Source: CAWGXZ01 sp963826695
Lineage (GTDB): Bacteria; Pseudomonadota; Gammaproteobacteria; Burkholderiales; Burkholderiaceae_C
Direction: 5' to 3'
NCBI GenBank assembly: GCA_963826695.1
Contig: CAWGXZ010000004.1
Location: forward strand, 310,001 to 374,000
Length of the DNA: 64,000 nucleotides
Part shown: piece after piece, positions 1 to 8,293 of the stretch
Layout: every line of letters begins with the position of its first letter
Numbering within the stretch: position 1 is the first letter of the stretch
Translations under genes and position numbers: made by a program
The notes under the pieces: model-generated
The model's database searches: none
Told to the model about the DNA's origin: nothing
The model's input: the letters and a program-made list of their open reading frames with translations, nothing else

Positions 1-69
1 GCAGCAGCTGCGCATCGAGCCGGTCGATGCCTGCCGCCCGGGCGTCGCCGAGCGCCGCGTCGATGCGCA

Positions 70-70
<1 letters not shown>
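1..70 (-). CDS. prmC: PrmC, release-factor glutamine methyltransferase (N-terminal fragment)
   Basis: Only the first 23 codons are in the window; the gene continues past the left edge. The ATG (70-68) overlaps the TGA of prfA (72-70), the usual translational coupling for prfA-prmC. The visible N-terminus starts MRIDAALGDARAAGIDRLDA and continues with QLL, which fits the helical N-terminal domain of PrmC, where Ala, Arg and Leu are rich and a conserved D-A-x-x-L segment lies close to the start. PrmC methylates the glutamine of the GGQ motif in release factors 1 and 2 using S-adenosylmethionine. The assignment depends on this short match plus the position immediately after prfA; the catalytic NPPY motif is outside the window. 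Confidence 0.75.
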
Positions 71-1188
<1,118 letters not shown>

Positions 1189-1250
1189 CGGCGTGCGGGC
1201 AGGCAGGGCGTGCGCTGCGACCCGGTCGCAGCCAACAGCAGCATTCGGCG

Positions 1251-2552
1251 CTAGGGCGCCGCAGGAGGGCGCGGCGCGTCGGCTGCGCTTTCGCGCAGGA
1301 ACAGGCGGGCAACGGTTTGCCCCAGCCGGACGCGCTCGTCGCCGCTGGCGGCGTGCAGCTCGGCCAGCGTGCCGTGCAGCATCTTCTGCGTCAGGCCGCG
1401 CGACAGCGCCTCGAGCACGGTGTCGACGTCGGCGCCGCGCGCCAGCATCCGCTGCGCACGCGCCAGTTCGGCCGATCGCCACTCGCCGGCCTGCGCCTGC
1501 AGCGACTGGATCAGCGGCACCGCATCGCGCTGGTCGAGCCAGCGGACGAAACCCTGCACGCCCGACTCGATGATGACCTCGGCACGTTCGACGGCAGCCT
1601 GCCGCCGCGCACCCGCCGACTGCACCAGCGCCGAAAGATCGTCGACGGTGTAGAGGTAGACGTCGGCGAGCGAGCCGACTTCGGGCTCGATGTCACGCGG
1701 CACCGCGAGATCGACCATGAACATCGGGCGGTGGCGTCGCGCCTTGACCGCGCGCTCGACGGCGCCCAGGCCGATGATCGGCAGCGAGCTCGCGGTGCAT
1801 GAGATCACCACGTCGAATTCGGCCAGCCGCTGCGGCAGTTCGGCCAGCCGCATCGCCTCGGCGCCGAAGCGCTGCGCCAGCTTCTCGCCGCGCTCGAGCG
1901 TCCGGTTCGCGACGCTCATCGATCGCGGCGAGCGCGCCGCAAAGTGGGCGGCAACGAGTTCGATCATTTCACCTGCGCCGACAAGCGCGATCTTCAGCCG
2001 GCTCAGGTCCTCGAACAGGCCCGAGGCGAGCCGCACCGCGGCGGCGGCCATGCTGATCGAATGCGCGCCGATGTCGGTCGAGCTGCGCACCTCCTTGGCG
2101 ACGGCGAAGCTGCGCTGGAACATCTGGTGCAGCGTCGTGCCGAGCGTGCCGGCGCTGCCGGCGTTGCGCACCGCCTGCTTCAGCTGCCCGAGAATCTGCG
2201 GCTCGCCGAGCACCATCGAATCGAGCCCGCTGGCAACGCGAAAGGCGTGACGGGCGGCTTCGCTGCCTTCGAGCAGGTAGGCGTGCTCGCGCAACTCGGG
2301 TGCAGCGATGCCGCCGACCTCGGCCAGCCATTCGACGCTGGGCGTCGCTGCGGCGTGCGCCGGCTGTGTGTCGGTGCCGAGGTACAGCTCGGTGCGGTTG
2401 CAGGTCGAGACGATGGCCACTTCCGGAACGCGCTCGACGCGGCGCCGGAAGGCATGCAGCGTCTCGACCAGACGCTCCGGCGCGACAGCGAGCCGTTCGC
2501 GCAGGTCGAGCGAAGCCGTTTTGTGGTTGAGGCCGATGGCCAGGACGCCCAT
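1251..2552 (-). CDS. hemA: Glutamyl-tRNA reductase
   Basis: First enzyme of C5-pathway tetrapyrrole synthesis: it reduces glutamyl-tRNA(Glu) to glutamate-1-semialdehyde with NADPH. The 433-residue product has the N-terminal GLNHKTASLDLRERLAV block, the STCNRTELYL motif holding the catalytic cysteine, the nucleotide-binding VGAGEM segment, and the C-terminal helical dimerisation region. The start is ATG 2552 (MGVLAIGLNHKT), where homologues begin. Its 5' side faces a divergently transcribed small membrane protein across about 50 bp, so promoter elements must be compressed there; an AT-rich attataaaat stretch at about 2559-2568 is the only AT-rich spot. prfA and prmC follow. Confidence 0.97.
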   Translation of the reverse strand: MGVLAIGLNHKTASLDLRERLAVAPERLVETLHAFRRRVERVPEVAIVSTCNRTELYLGTDTQPAHAAATPSVEWLAEVGGIAAPELREHAYLLEGSEAARHAFRVASGLDSMVLGEPQILGQLKQAVRNAGSAGTLGTTLHQMFQRSFAVAKEVRSSTDIGAHSISMAAAAVRLASGLFEDLSRLKIALVGAGEMIELVAAHFAARSPRSMSVANRTLERGEKLAQRFGAEAMRLAELPQRLAEFDVVISCTASSLPIIGLGAVERAVKARRHRPMFMVDLAVPRDIEPEVGSLADVYLYTVDDLSALVQSAGARRQAAVERAEVIIESGVQGFVRWLDQRDAVPLIQSLQAQAGEWRSAELARAQRMLARGADVDTVLEALSRGLTQKMLHGTLAELHAASGDERVRLGQTVARLFLRESAADAPRPPAAP

Positions 2553-2604
2553 TGGGCGATTATAAAATCGCCGCCCCTCGAAGCAGCGGCTTGTCGGTCG
2601 ACGC

Positions 2605-2886
2605 ATGACATTCGGTGACGCCGCCTGGCACTTCCTGAACTTCTACGCACCCGCGTTCGGGGTCGGGTTGCTGGCGGCGAGTCTCGCCAAGCTGCTCTGG
2701 CGCGCCGAGTTGCGCGCAACATCCTGGCTGCGACTTGCCGGCGCGGCTGCCGCCGCCAACGCCGGGGCGCTGACGCTCGGCCTGCTGCTGTTCGGCCGTG
2801 ACGGCCGCACGGCAAGCTATGGATTGATGCTGCTGGCCACCACCGCGGCCTTGTGGCTCACCGGCCTGCGGCAGCCGCGCCCCTAG
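2605..2886 (+). CDS. Small conserved hypothetical membrane protein beside hemA
   Basis: A 93-residue protein with three predicted membrane segments at about residues 8-28, 42-62 and 68-87, separated by short charged loops (KLLWRAELR, GRDGRTAS). No catalytic motif is visible. It is divergent from hemA across about 50 bp and convergent with miaB. I think a similar small membrane protein next to hemA occurs in other betaproteobacteria, but I do not know a function. No clear ribosome-binding site precedes the ATG at 2605. The stop codon lies within a perfect 16-base palindrome (see separate entry). Confidence 0.7.
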   Translation: MTFGDAAWHFLNFYAPAFGVGLLAASLAKLLWRAELRATSWLRLAGAAAAANAGALTLGLLLFGRDGRTASYGLMLLATTAALWLTGLRQPRP

Positions 2887-2892
2887 GGGCGC
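2877..2892. repeat. Perfect 16-bp palindrome over a stop codon
   Basis: Positions 2877-2892 read gcgcccctaggggcgc, which is identical to its reverse complement. The TAG at 2884-2886 is the stop of the small membrane protein. It sits between two convergent genes (stops at 2886 and 2915). With no loop it cannot form an ideal hairpin and there is no T-tract, so a terminator role is only a guess. Confidence 0.5.
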
Positions 2893-2914
2893 GACAGGCT
2901 CCTGGCCGTCGCGA

Positions 2915-4282
2915 TCACGCCGTCGCGGTCTCCGGCACCTCGCCGCGCAGGGAATGCGGGTTCGCCGAGGTGATGCGAACCTCGATCAACTCGCCGATCA
3001 GCCGCTGCGACTGCGGCCCGGCGCTGAAATTGACCGTGCGGTTGCACTCGGTGCGGCCCATCAGTTCGGGCGCCTCGGGGCTCGACTTGCGCGATGGGCC
3101 CTCGACCAGGATCTTCTGCAGCGTTCCCACCCGGGACGCGCTGATCTGCGCCGCCTGGGCTTCGACAAGCGCCTGCAGGCGCTGCAGCCGCTCGAGCTTC
3201 AGCGCCTGCGGCGTCTCGTCGGCCAGCGAGGCGGCGGGTGTTCCCGGCCGCGGGCTGAAGACGAAGCTGTAGCTGCTGTCGAAGCCGACTTCCTCGATCA
3301 GCCGCATCGTGCGCTCGAAGTCGTCGTCGGTTTCACCGGGAAAGCCGACGATGAAGTCGCTCGACAGGCTGATCCCGGGGCGCAGCGCGCGCAGCTTGCG
3401 GATCGTGCTCTTGAACTGCATCGCGGTGTAGCCCCGCTTCATGGCCGAGAGGACTCGGTCGCTGCCGTGCTGCACCGGCAGGTGCAGGTGGTCGACCAGC
3501 TTCGGCACCCGGCCGTAGACGTCGATCAGCCGCTGGCCGAACTCGTTCGGATGGCTGGTCATGTAGCGGATGCGCTGGATGCCGTCGATGCTCGCCACCA
3601 CCTCGACCAGCAGGGCGAAGTCGGCAATCTCGGCACTGCCGCCCATCGCGCCGCGGTAGGCGTTGACGTTCTGCCCGAGCAGGGTGATTTCCTTGACGCC
3701 GCGACCCGCCAGGTCGGCAATCTCGGCCAGCACGTCGTCGAACGGCCGTGAGACTTCCTCGCCGCGGGTGTAGGGCACGACGCAGTAGCTGCAGTACTTC
3801 GAGCAGCCTTCCATGATCGAGACGAAGGCGCTGGCGCCAGTGACCCGCGCCGGCGGCAGGTGGTCGAACTTCTCGATTTCCGGGAAGCGGATGTCGACCT
3901 GCGGCCGCTGCTCGTCGCGCTGCCGGTCGAGCATGCCGGGCAGTCGGTGCAGCGTTTGCGGCCCGAACACCAGATCGACATACGGTGCCCGGTCGATGAT
4001 CGCCTGGCCTTCCTGGCTGGCAACGCAGCCGCCGACACCGATCAGCGTGCCACGTGCCTTGAGGTGCTTGACCCGACCGAGATCGCTGAAGACCTTTTCC
4101 TGCGCCTTCTCGCGCACCGAGCAGGTGTTGAAGAGGATCAGGTCGGCGGATTCGACATCGTCGGTCGTCTCGTAACCCTGCGCGGCGTGAAGCACGCCAA
4201 CCATCTTCTCCGAGTCGTATTCGTTCATCTGGCAGCCGAAGGTCTTGATGTAGACCTTCTTCGCTGCAGGCGTGTCGTTCAT
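2915..4282 (-). CDS. miaB: tRNA-2-methylthio-N6-dimethylallyladenosine synthase
   Basis: Radical-SAM methylthiotransferase that adds the 2-methylthio group to i6A37 of tRNAs reading UNN codons. The 455-residue product shows the three N-terminal cluster cysteines (TFGCQMN, NTCSVR, GGCVASQ), the radical-SAM CxxxCxxC motif in EGCSKYCSYCVVPYTRG, and a C-terminal TRAM-like region (ILVEGPSRKSS). The start is ATG 4282 (MNDTPAAKKVYIKTFGC). This ATG overlaps the stop of the upstream periplasmic protein by 4 nt (ATGA), so the two are probably translationally coupled. Transcription converges with the 93-residue membrane protein gene. Confidence 0.97.
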   Translation of the reverse strand: MNDTPAAKKVYIKTFGCQMNEYDSEKMVGVLHAAQGYETTDDVESADLILFNTCSVREKAQEKVFSDLGRVKHLKARGTLIGVGGCVASQEGQAIIDRAPYVDLVFGPQTLHRLPGMLDRQRDEQRPQVDIRFPEIEKFDHLPPARVTGASAFVSIMEGCSKYCSYCVVPYTRGEEVSRPFDDVLAEIADLAGRGVKEITLLGQNVNAYRGAMGGSAEIADFALLVEVVASIDGIQRIRYMTSHPNEFGQRLIDVYGRVPKLVDHLHLPVQHGSDRVLSAMKRGYTAMQFKSTIRKLRALRPGISLSSDFIVGFPGETDDDFERTMRLIEEVGFDSSYSFVFSPRPGTPAASLADETPQALKLERLQRLQALVEAQAAQISASRVGTLQKILVEGPSRKSSPEAPELMGRTECNRTVNFSAGPQSQRLIGELIEVRITSANPHSLRGEVPETATA

Positions 4283-4665
4283 GGTCGGGTCCAGGTCTGG
4301 GAAGTCGGGTCGAACAGCCACTCCTGGGCTTCGCGCGGCGTGCGCGGCCAGGGGCGGATGGCCAGCTCCTCCGGTCGGAGCAGCCAGACGTCGCCGATTT
4401 CGCCGTTGATATCGAGCGTGTAGTGAACCGGCAGGCGGGCATCGACGAGCGAAGCCGACATCGCCAGCATGTTGTCGGTGCCGCGAATTCGCGCGCCGGG
4501 CGACAGCCGGGCGCTGCGGCCGTTGAGACGTACCTCGGGCGGGGCGACGATCGTCAACTCGCCGCGCAGTGCGGCCTGCGGAAAGCGGCGCTGCATCTGG
4601 GCGTCGGCGGCCGAGACTGCCAGCGCGGCGGCAAGCGCCAGCGGCAAAACGAAAACGCGGACCAT
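4279..4665 (-). CDS. Conserved hypothetical exported protein upstream of miaB
   Basis: A 128-residue protein with a clear signal peptide (MVRVFVLPLALAAALAVSAADA, cleavage near residue 22). The mature part contains a short beta-rich segment with RLSPGARIRGTDNML and VHYTLDINGEIGDVWLL, and ends in a Trp- and Pro-rich tail. I recognise no catalytic residues. Its last codons overlap the miaB start. The conserved neighbourhood suggests it is a genuine gene, but its link to tRNA modification may be only co-transcription. Export to the periplasm is inferred from the signal peptide alone. Confidence 0.75.
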   Translation of the reverse strand: MVRVFVLPLALAAALAVSAADAQMQRRFPQAALRGELTIVAPPEVRLNGRSARLSPGARIRGTDNMLAMSASLVDARLPVHYTLDINGEIGDVWLLRPEELAIRPWPRTPREAQEWLFDPTSQTWTRP

Positions 4666-4776
4666 GGCAGTGTTGCGCGCAGGCGGTCGGGCAAGTGGGG
4701 CGCGAGTTTAGCAACCGGGTCCGCCGGGTGTGGGGATTGCCTCACGGCGCGGCTGCATCGTCAGAGAATTCGGTTC

Positions 4777-5811
4777 ATGAAAGCAAATCCCACACGCGGC
4801 GGCCGGCCCGAGCGCGCCGAAGGCGCCGCCGGTGACTCGGGCGGCGGCGCCTCGGCCGCTTCCGCGCTGCCCGCCAGCGGGGCCGTGCTGCCGCCGAACC
4901 TGCACGCCGGCTTCGGCAGCGCGCGTCGCGAAGCCTCGCATCTGCGGCTCTGGCAATGGAGCGCCGCGGTCCTGCTGGTGCTTTTTGCCTTCGTCGCCTA
5001 TTCGCTCTGGCAGTGGCGACTCGGCCGAATCGACCCGCGCGTGGGCCATGCGCTGGTCGGCGGGCTGCTTGCGGCGGCAGCAACCGCCATCGGCGCACTG
5101 CCGGTGCTGTTCACGCCGCGCGATTCGCCGAGGGCGGCCGATGCGATGCTCGGCTTCGGCGCCGGCGTGATGCTGGCGGCGTGCGCCTTTTCGCTCGTGG
5201 CCCCGGGGGTGGCCGCGGCGCGCGAGAACGGCGCCGGTGCCTGGGGTGCGGCGGCCATCGTCGGCTGCGGCATCCTGCTCGGCGCCGGCATGCTGGTGGC
5301 ACTCGACCGCTGGCTGCCGCACGAGCACTTCATCAAGGGCTTCGATCACACCTGGGCGCGGGCGCAGTCGCTCAAGCGCACCTGGCTGTTCGTCTTCGCC
5401 GTCTCGCTGCACAACCTGCCCGAAGGGCTGGCGATCGGCGCCGGCTTTGCCGGCAACGATCCGGTCCGCGCCGGTGCGCTGGCCACCGGCATCGCGATCC
5501 AGGACGTGCCCGAAGGCCTGGTCATCGCGCTGGCATTGCACAGCGCGGGTTACCGGCGCGGGCTGTCGGTGATGATCGCTGCGCTTTCAGGACTGCTCGA
5601 ACCGATCGGTGCGGTGCTCGCGGCGAGCATCGTCACCGTGATCGGCGGCCTGCTGCCGTGGGGCCTGGCGTTTGCCGCGGGCGCCATGCTGTTCGTCATC
5701 AGCCACGAGATGATTCCGGAGTCGCACCGCCGCGGCCACGAAGGCGTGGCGACCGGCGGCCTGCTGATCGGCTTCGTGTTGATGATGATGCTCGACACTG
5801 CGCTTTCCTGA
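4777..5811 (+). CDS. ZIP-family divalent metal transporter
   Basis: A 344-residue inner-membrane protein of the ZIP family, GufA-like branch, which moves zinc and related divalent metals into the cytoplasm. After an unusual Gly/Ala/Ser-rich N-terminus of about 50 residues come about eight membrane segments. The family's metal-site helices are visible: HNLPEGLAIGAGFAG in TM4, DVPEGLVIALAL in TM5 and HEMIPESHRRGHEG later. The start ATG 4777 is the first in frame before the soluble N-terminus. It is followed 17 nt later by an SDR gene in the same direction, so the two may be co-transcribed, though they are functionally unrelated as far as I can tell. Metal specificity cannot be read from sequence. 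Confidence 0.9.
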   Translation: MKANPTRGGRPERAEGAAGDSGGGASAASALPASGAVLPPNLHAGFGSARREASHLRLWQWSAAVLLVLFAFVAYSLWQWRLGRIDPRVGHALVGGLLAAAATAIGALPVLFTPRDSPRAADAMLGFGAGVMLAACAFSLVAPGVAAARENGAGAWGAAAIVGCGILLGAGMLVALDRWLPHEHFIKGFDHTWARAQSLKRTWLFVFAVSLHNLPEGLAIGAGFAGNDPVRAGALATGIAIQDVPEGLVIALALHSAGYRRGLSVMIAALSGLLEPIGAVLAASIVTVIGGLLPWGLAFAAGAMLFVISHEMIPESHRRGHEGVATGGLLIGFVLMMMLDTALS

Positions 5812-5828
5812 GCACGCAAGGAGAAGAC

Positions 5829-6608
5829 ATGGATCTCGGCATTGACGGCAAATGGGCGCTGGTATGCGCCGCAAGCAAGGGCCTGGGCCGCGGCTGCGCC
5901 GAGGCGCTGGTGCGCGAAGGCGTCAACGTGGTCATTACCGCCCGGGGCGAAGCCGCACTGCAGGCCACCGCCGCCGCGCTGCGCCTGCTGGGCAGCGGCG
6001 AGGTTCGGGCGGTGGCGGGCGACATCACCACCGCGGAGGGCCGGGCGGCTGCGCTGGCCGCCTGCCCGCAGATCGACATCCTGATCAACAACGCCGGCGG
6101 GCCGCCGCCCGGCGACTTCCGCGACTGGGACCGCGAGGCGTGGATCAAGGCGCTCGACGCCAACATGCTGACGCCGATCGAGCTGATGAAGGCGGTGGTC
6201 GATCCGATGATGGAGCGCGGCTTCGGCCGCATCGTGAACATCACCTCGGCGGCGGTGAAGGCGCCGATCGACATCCTCGGCCTGAGCAACGGCGCACGCA
6301 GCGGGCTGACCGGTTTCGCCGCCGGGCTGGCGCGCAAGACCGTCGCACGCGGCGTGACGATCAACAACCTGCTTCCCGGCCCGTTCGACACCGACCGGCT
6401 CGCCGCGACGATGGCGGGCGCGGCCAAGGCGAGCGGCCAGCCGATCGAGACGGTGATGGCACAGCGCGCCGCCGCCAATCCAGCGCGCCGCTTCGGCACG
6501 GCGGCGGAGTTCGGCGCCACCTGCGCCTTCCTTTGCAGCGTCCATGCCGGCTACATGACCGGGCAGAACGTCCTGCTCGATGGCGGCGCCTTTCCCGGCA
6601 CCTTCTGA
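5829..6608 (+). CDS. SDR-family oxidoreductase lacking the canonical Tyr-x-x-x-Lys
   Basis: A 259-residue short-chain dehydrogenase/reductase. The nucleotide-binding loop (CAASKGLGRGCAEALV), the INNAGG motif, the ITSAAV active-site strand and the C-terminal GQNVLLDGG motif are all present. The catalytic YxxxK is replaced: the segment reads ILGLSNGARSGLTGF, where Tyr aligns to Ser and Lys to Arg. This substitution is, to my knowledge, typical of one FabG-like SDR subgroup, so it is unlikely to be decay. The ATG at 5829 is preceded by AAGGAGA at a good distance. The substrate is unknown, and a reduction by the usual Tyr-Lys relay looks unlikely. Confidence 0.88.
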   Translation: MDLGIDGKWALVCAASKGLGRGCAEALVREGVNVVITARGEAALQATAAALRLLGSGEVRAVAGDITTAEGRAAALAACPQIDILINNAGGPPPGDFRDWDREAWIKALDANMLTPIELMKAVVDPMMERGFGRIVNITSAAVKAPIDILGLSNGARSGLTGFAAGLARKTVARGVTINNLLPGPFDTDRLAATMAGAAKASGQPIETVMAQRAAANPARRFGTAAEFGATCAFLCSVHAGYMTGQNVLLDGGAFPGTF

Positions 6609-6625
6609 ACCGCACGACAGGCCTC

Positions 6626-6928
6626 TCAGGGCATCGCGCAGCCGCAACTCCAGCACGACTCGAACGGGCCGTCGATCGTTTCCCGGCACTGCGGGCAAAG
6701 CCAGTGGCGCGGCGTGGGATGCCTGAGCGCATCGAGCAGTGCCAGCGCCCGGTCGAACTCGTCGGCGTCGTCGAGCCACAGCTCGGGAAGCGCCTGATCG
6801 GGCGGCAGTTCGCCGGCAATGCTGCTGGCAAAGGCGCGCTGGATCGAGGTGCCGACCCCGGCTTGCCGCAGCAGGTCCGACCAGAGCGAAGCCAGTGCGA
6901 GGTTGGGTGCGGTGGTCAGGCGTCTCAT
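6626..6928 (-). CDS. Small DUF2007-like protein with C-terminal zinc ribbon
   Basis: A 100-residue protein. The N-terminal part (RRLTTAPNLALASLWSDLLR through LWLDDADEFDRALALLDAL) matches the DUF2007 pattern of small proteins proposed to act in signal transduction, whose sequences describe movement between leaves and a compact alpha-beta fold. The C-terminus has four cysteines in CPQC and CWSCGC, a zinc-ribbon arrangement. ATG 6928 is preferred over the upstream GTG 6949 because a GAAGG sits about 10 nt before it. It is convergent with the SDR gene and divergent from the quinone oxidoreductase gene. Function is not established. Confidence 0.75.
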   Translation of the reverse strand: MRRLTTAPNLALASLWSDLLRQAGVGTSIQRAFASSIAGELPPDQALPELWLDDADEFDRALALLDALRHPTPRHWLCPQCRETIDGPFESCWSCGCAMP

Positions 6929-6984
6929 CGCTTGCAGGCCTTCTGGCACGATAGCCGCCTACCCGAATCCCCTGGAGCATGCAG

Positions 6985-7986
6985 ATGCCGAATTCTTCTT
7001 CGACGACCCACGCGATCCGCATCGATCAGACCGGCGGCCCCGACGTGTTGCAGTGGGTCGAACTGCCGCTCGGCGAGCCGGGCGCCGGCGAGATCCGCAT
7101 CCGGCACCATGCCTGCGGCGTCAACTTCATCGATGTCTACCAGCGCAGCGGGCTCTACCAGCTGCCGCTGCCGATGACGCTCGGCATGGAGGGCGCGGGC
7201 GTCGTCGAAGCCGTCGGCGAAGGCGTGACGCACCTGGCGGTGGGTGATCGCGTGGCCTACGCCAGCCAGCCGCCCGGCAGCCTTTGCGAGGCGCGGGTCA
7301 TGCCGGCGAAATGCGTCGTGCGGCTGCCCGAGGCAATCAGCTTCGACGAGGGCGCTGCGATGATGCTGAAGGGGCTCACCGCGCAGTACCTGTTGCGCCG
7401 CACGCTGCCGCAAGGCGGACTCGAGCCGGGCGACCATGTCCTGTTCCATGCCGCTGCCGGGGGCGTCGGCCTGATCGCCTGCCAGTGGGCCAGGGCGCTC
7501 GGCCTGCGTCTCATCGGCACGGCCGGGTCGGACGAAAAGTGCGCGCTGGCCCTGGAAAACGGCGCTGACGAGGTGGTGAACTACCGCCGCGAGGACTTTG
7601 TCGCCCGGGTGAAGGAAATCACCGGCGGGCGTGGTGTCAAGGTCGTCTACGACTCGATCGGCAAGGACACCTTCGACCAATCGCTCGACTGTCTGCGGCC
7701 TTTCGGGCTGATGGTGAGCTACGGCAATGCTTCGGGGCCGGTGCCACCCTTGAACCTCGGCCTGCTCGGCGCGAAAGGTTCGCTCTACGTCACGCGACCG
7801 ACCCTGTTCACGCACATGGCGACCCGCGAGTCGACCCAGGCCATGGCCGAAGACCTGTTCGCCATGGTCACCAGCGGCCAGGTGAAGATCCGCGTCGAGC
7901 AGCGCCATGCGCTGAAGGACGCGGCCGAGGCCTATCGGCAGCTCGAATCGCGGCAGACGACCGGCTCGACGATCCTGCTGCCCTGA
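6985..7986 (+). CDS. NADPH:quinone oxidoreductase, zeta-crystallin type
   Basis: A 333-residue zinc-independent member of the medium-chain dehydrogenase family that reduces quinones with NADPH. It has the GroES-like N-terminal domain (MTLGMEGAGVVEAVG) and a Rossmann domain with AAAGGVGLIACQWA, followed by the family's GSDEKCALALENGADEVVNY segment. It lacks the structural zinc-binding cysteine cluster of alcohol dehydrogenases. Two in-frame ATGs exist (6979 and 6985). The GGAG at 6974-6977 leaves one base before the first and seven before the second, so I chose 6985. Physiological substrate unknown. Confidence 0.92.
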   Translation: MPNSSSTTHAIRIDQTGGPDVLQWVELPLGEPGAGEIRIRHHACGVNFIDVYQRSGLYQLPLPMTLGMEGAGVVEAVGEGVTHLAVGDRVAYASQPPGSLCEARVMPAKCVVRLPEAISFDEGAAMMLKGLTAQYLLRRTLPQGGLEPGDHVLFHAAAGGVGLIACQWARALGLRLIGTAGSDEKCALALENGADEVVNYRREDFVARVKEITGGRGVKVVYDSIGKDTFDQSLDCLRPFGLMVSYGNASGPVPPLNLGLLGAKGSLYVTRPTLFTHMATRESTQAMAEDLFAMVTSGQVKIRVEQRHALKDAAEAYRQLESRQTTGSTILLP

Positions 7987-8008
7987 CGCAATCCTGGACC
8001 GCGCCCGC

Positions 8009-8212
8009 TCAGGCGCCACCGATCCCGGTGGTGACCTTGCCGGTGCCGTTGCACTCGGTACAGCTGGCGCCGTCGGACTGCCCGCTGCCGCCGCACTTCT
8101 TGCACAGGTTCTCGCCAGTGCCCGGCGTTCCGGCTGGCGCTTCGTCGCCGGGGGCCATCGGTGTCGTATTGTCGCCGGTTGCGGCCGGGGAATTTCCAGT
8201 TGTCTCCGCCAT
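8009..8212 (-). CDS. Mini zinc-finger protein with two DnaJ-type CxxCxGxG motifs
   Basis: A 67-residue protein. After a Pro, Thr and Gly-rich disordered N-terminus it ends with two CxxCxGxG repeats (CKKCGGSG and CTECNGTG), the motif of the central zinc-binding domain of DnaJ. Full DnaJ has four repeats; two are enough for a single zinc site. ATG 8212 is preceded by GGAGAACAGC, giving a plausible ribosome-binding site. It is convergent with the quinone oxidoreductase gene and lies upstream of nothing else on its strand. A chaperone-like or metal-binding role is inferred from the motif only. The J domain and substrate-binding domains are absent. Confidence 0.8.
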   Translation of the reverse strand: MAETTGNSPAATGDNTTPMAPGDEAPAGTPGTGENLCKKCGGSGQSDGASCTECNGTGKVTTGIGGA

Positions 8213-8293
8213 GCTGTTCTCCGTTTGAGGGGAGCGTGCGTCGAGCAACCCACATTCCCATGGTCCGCGGCGCCGCGAGCTTCCAGGCTGCCC

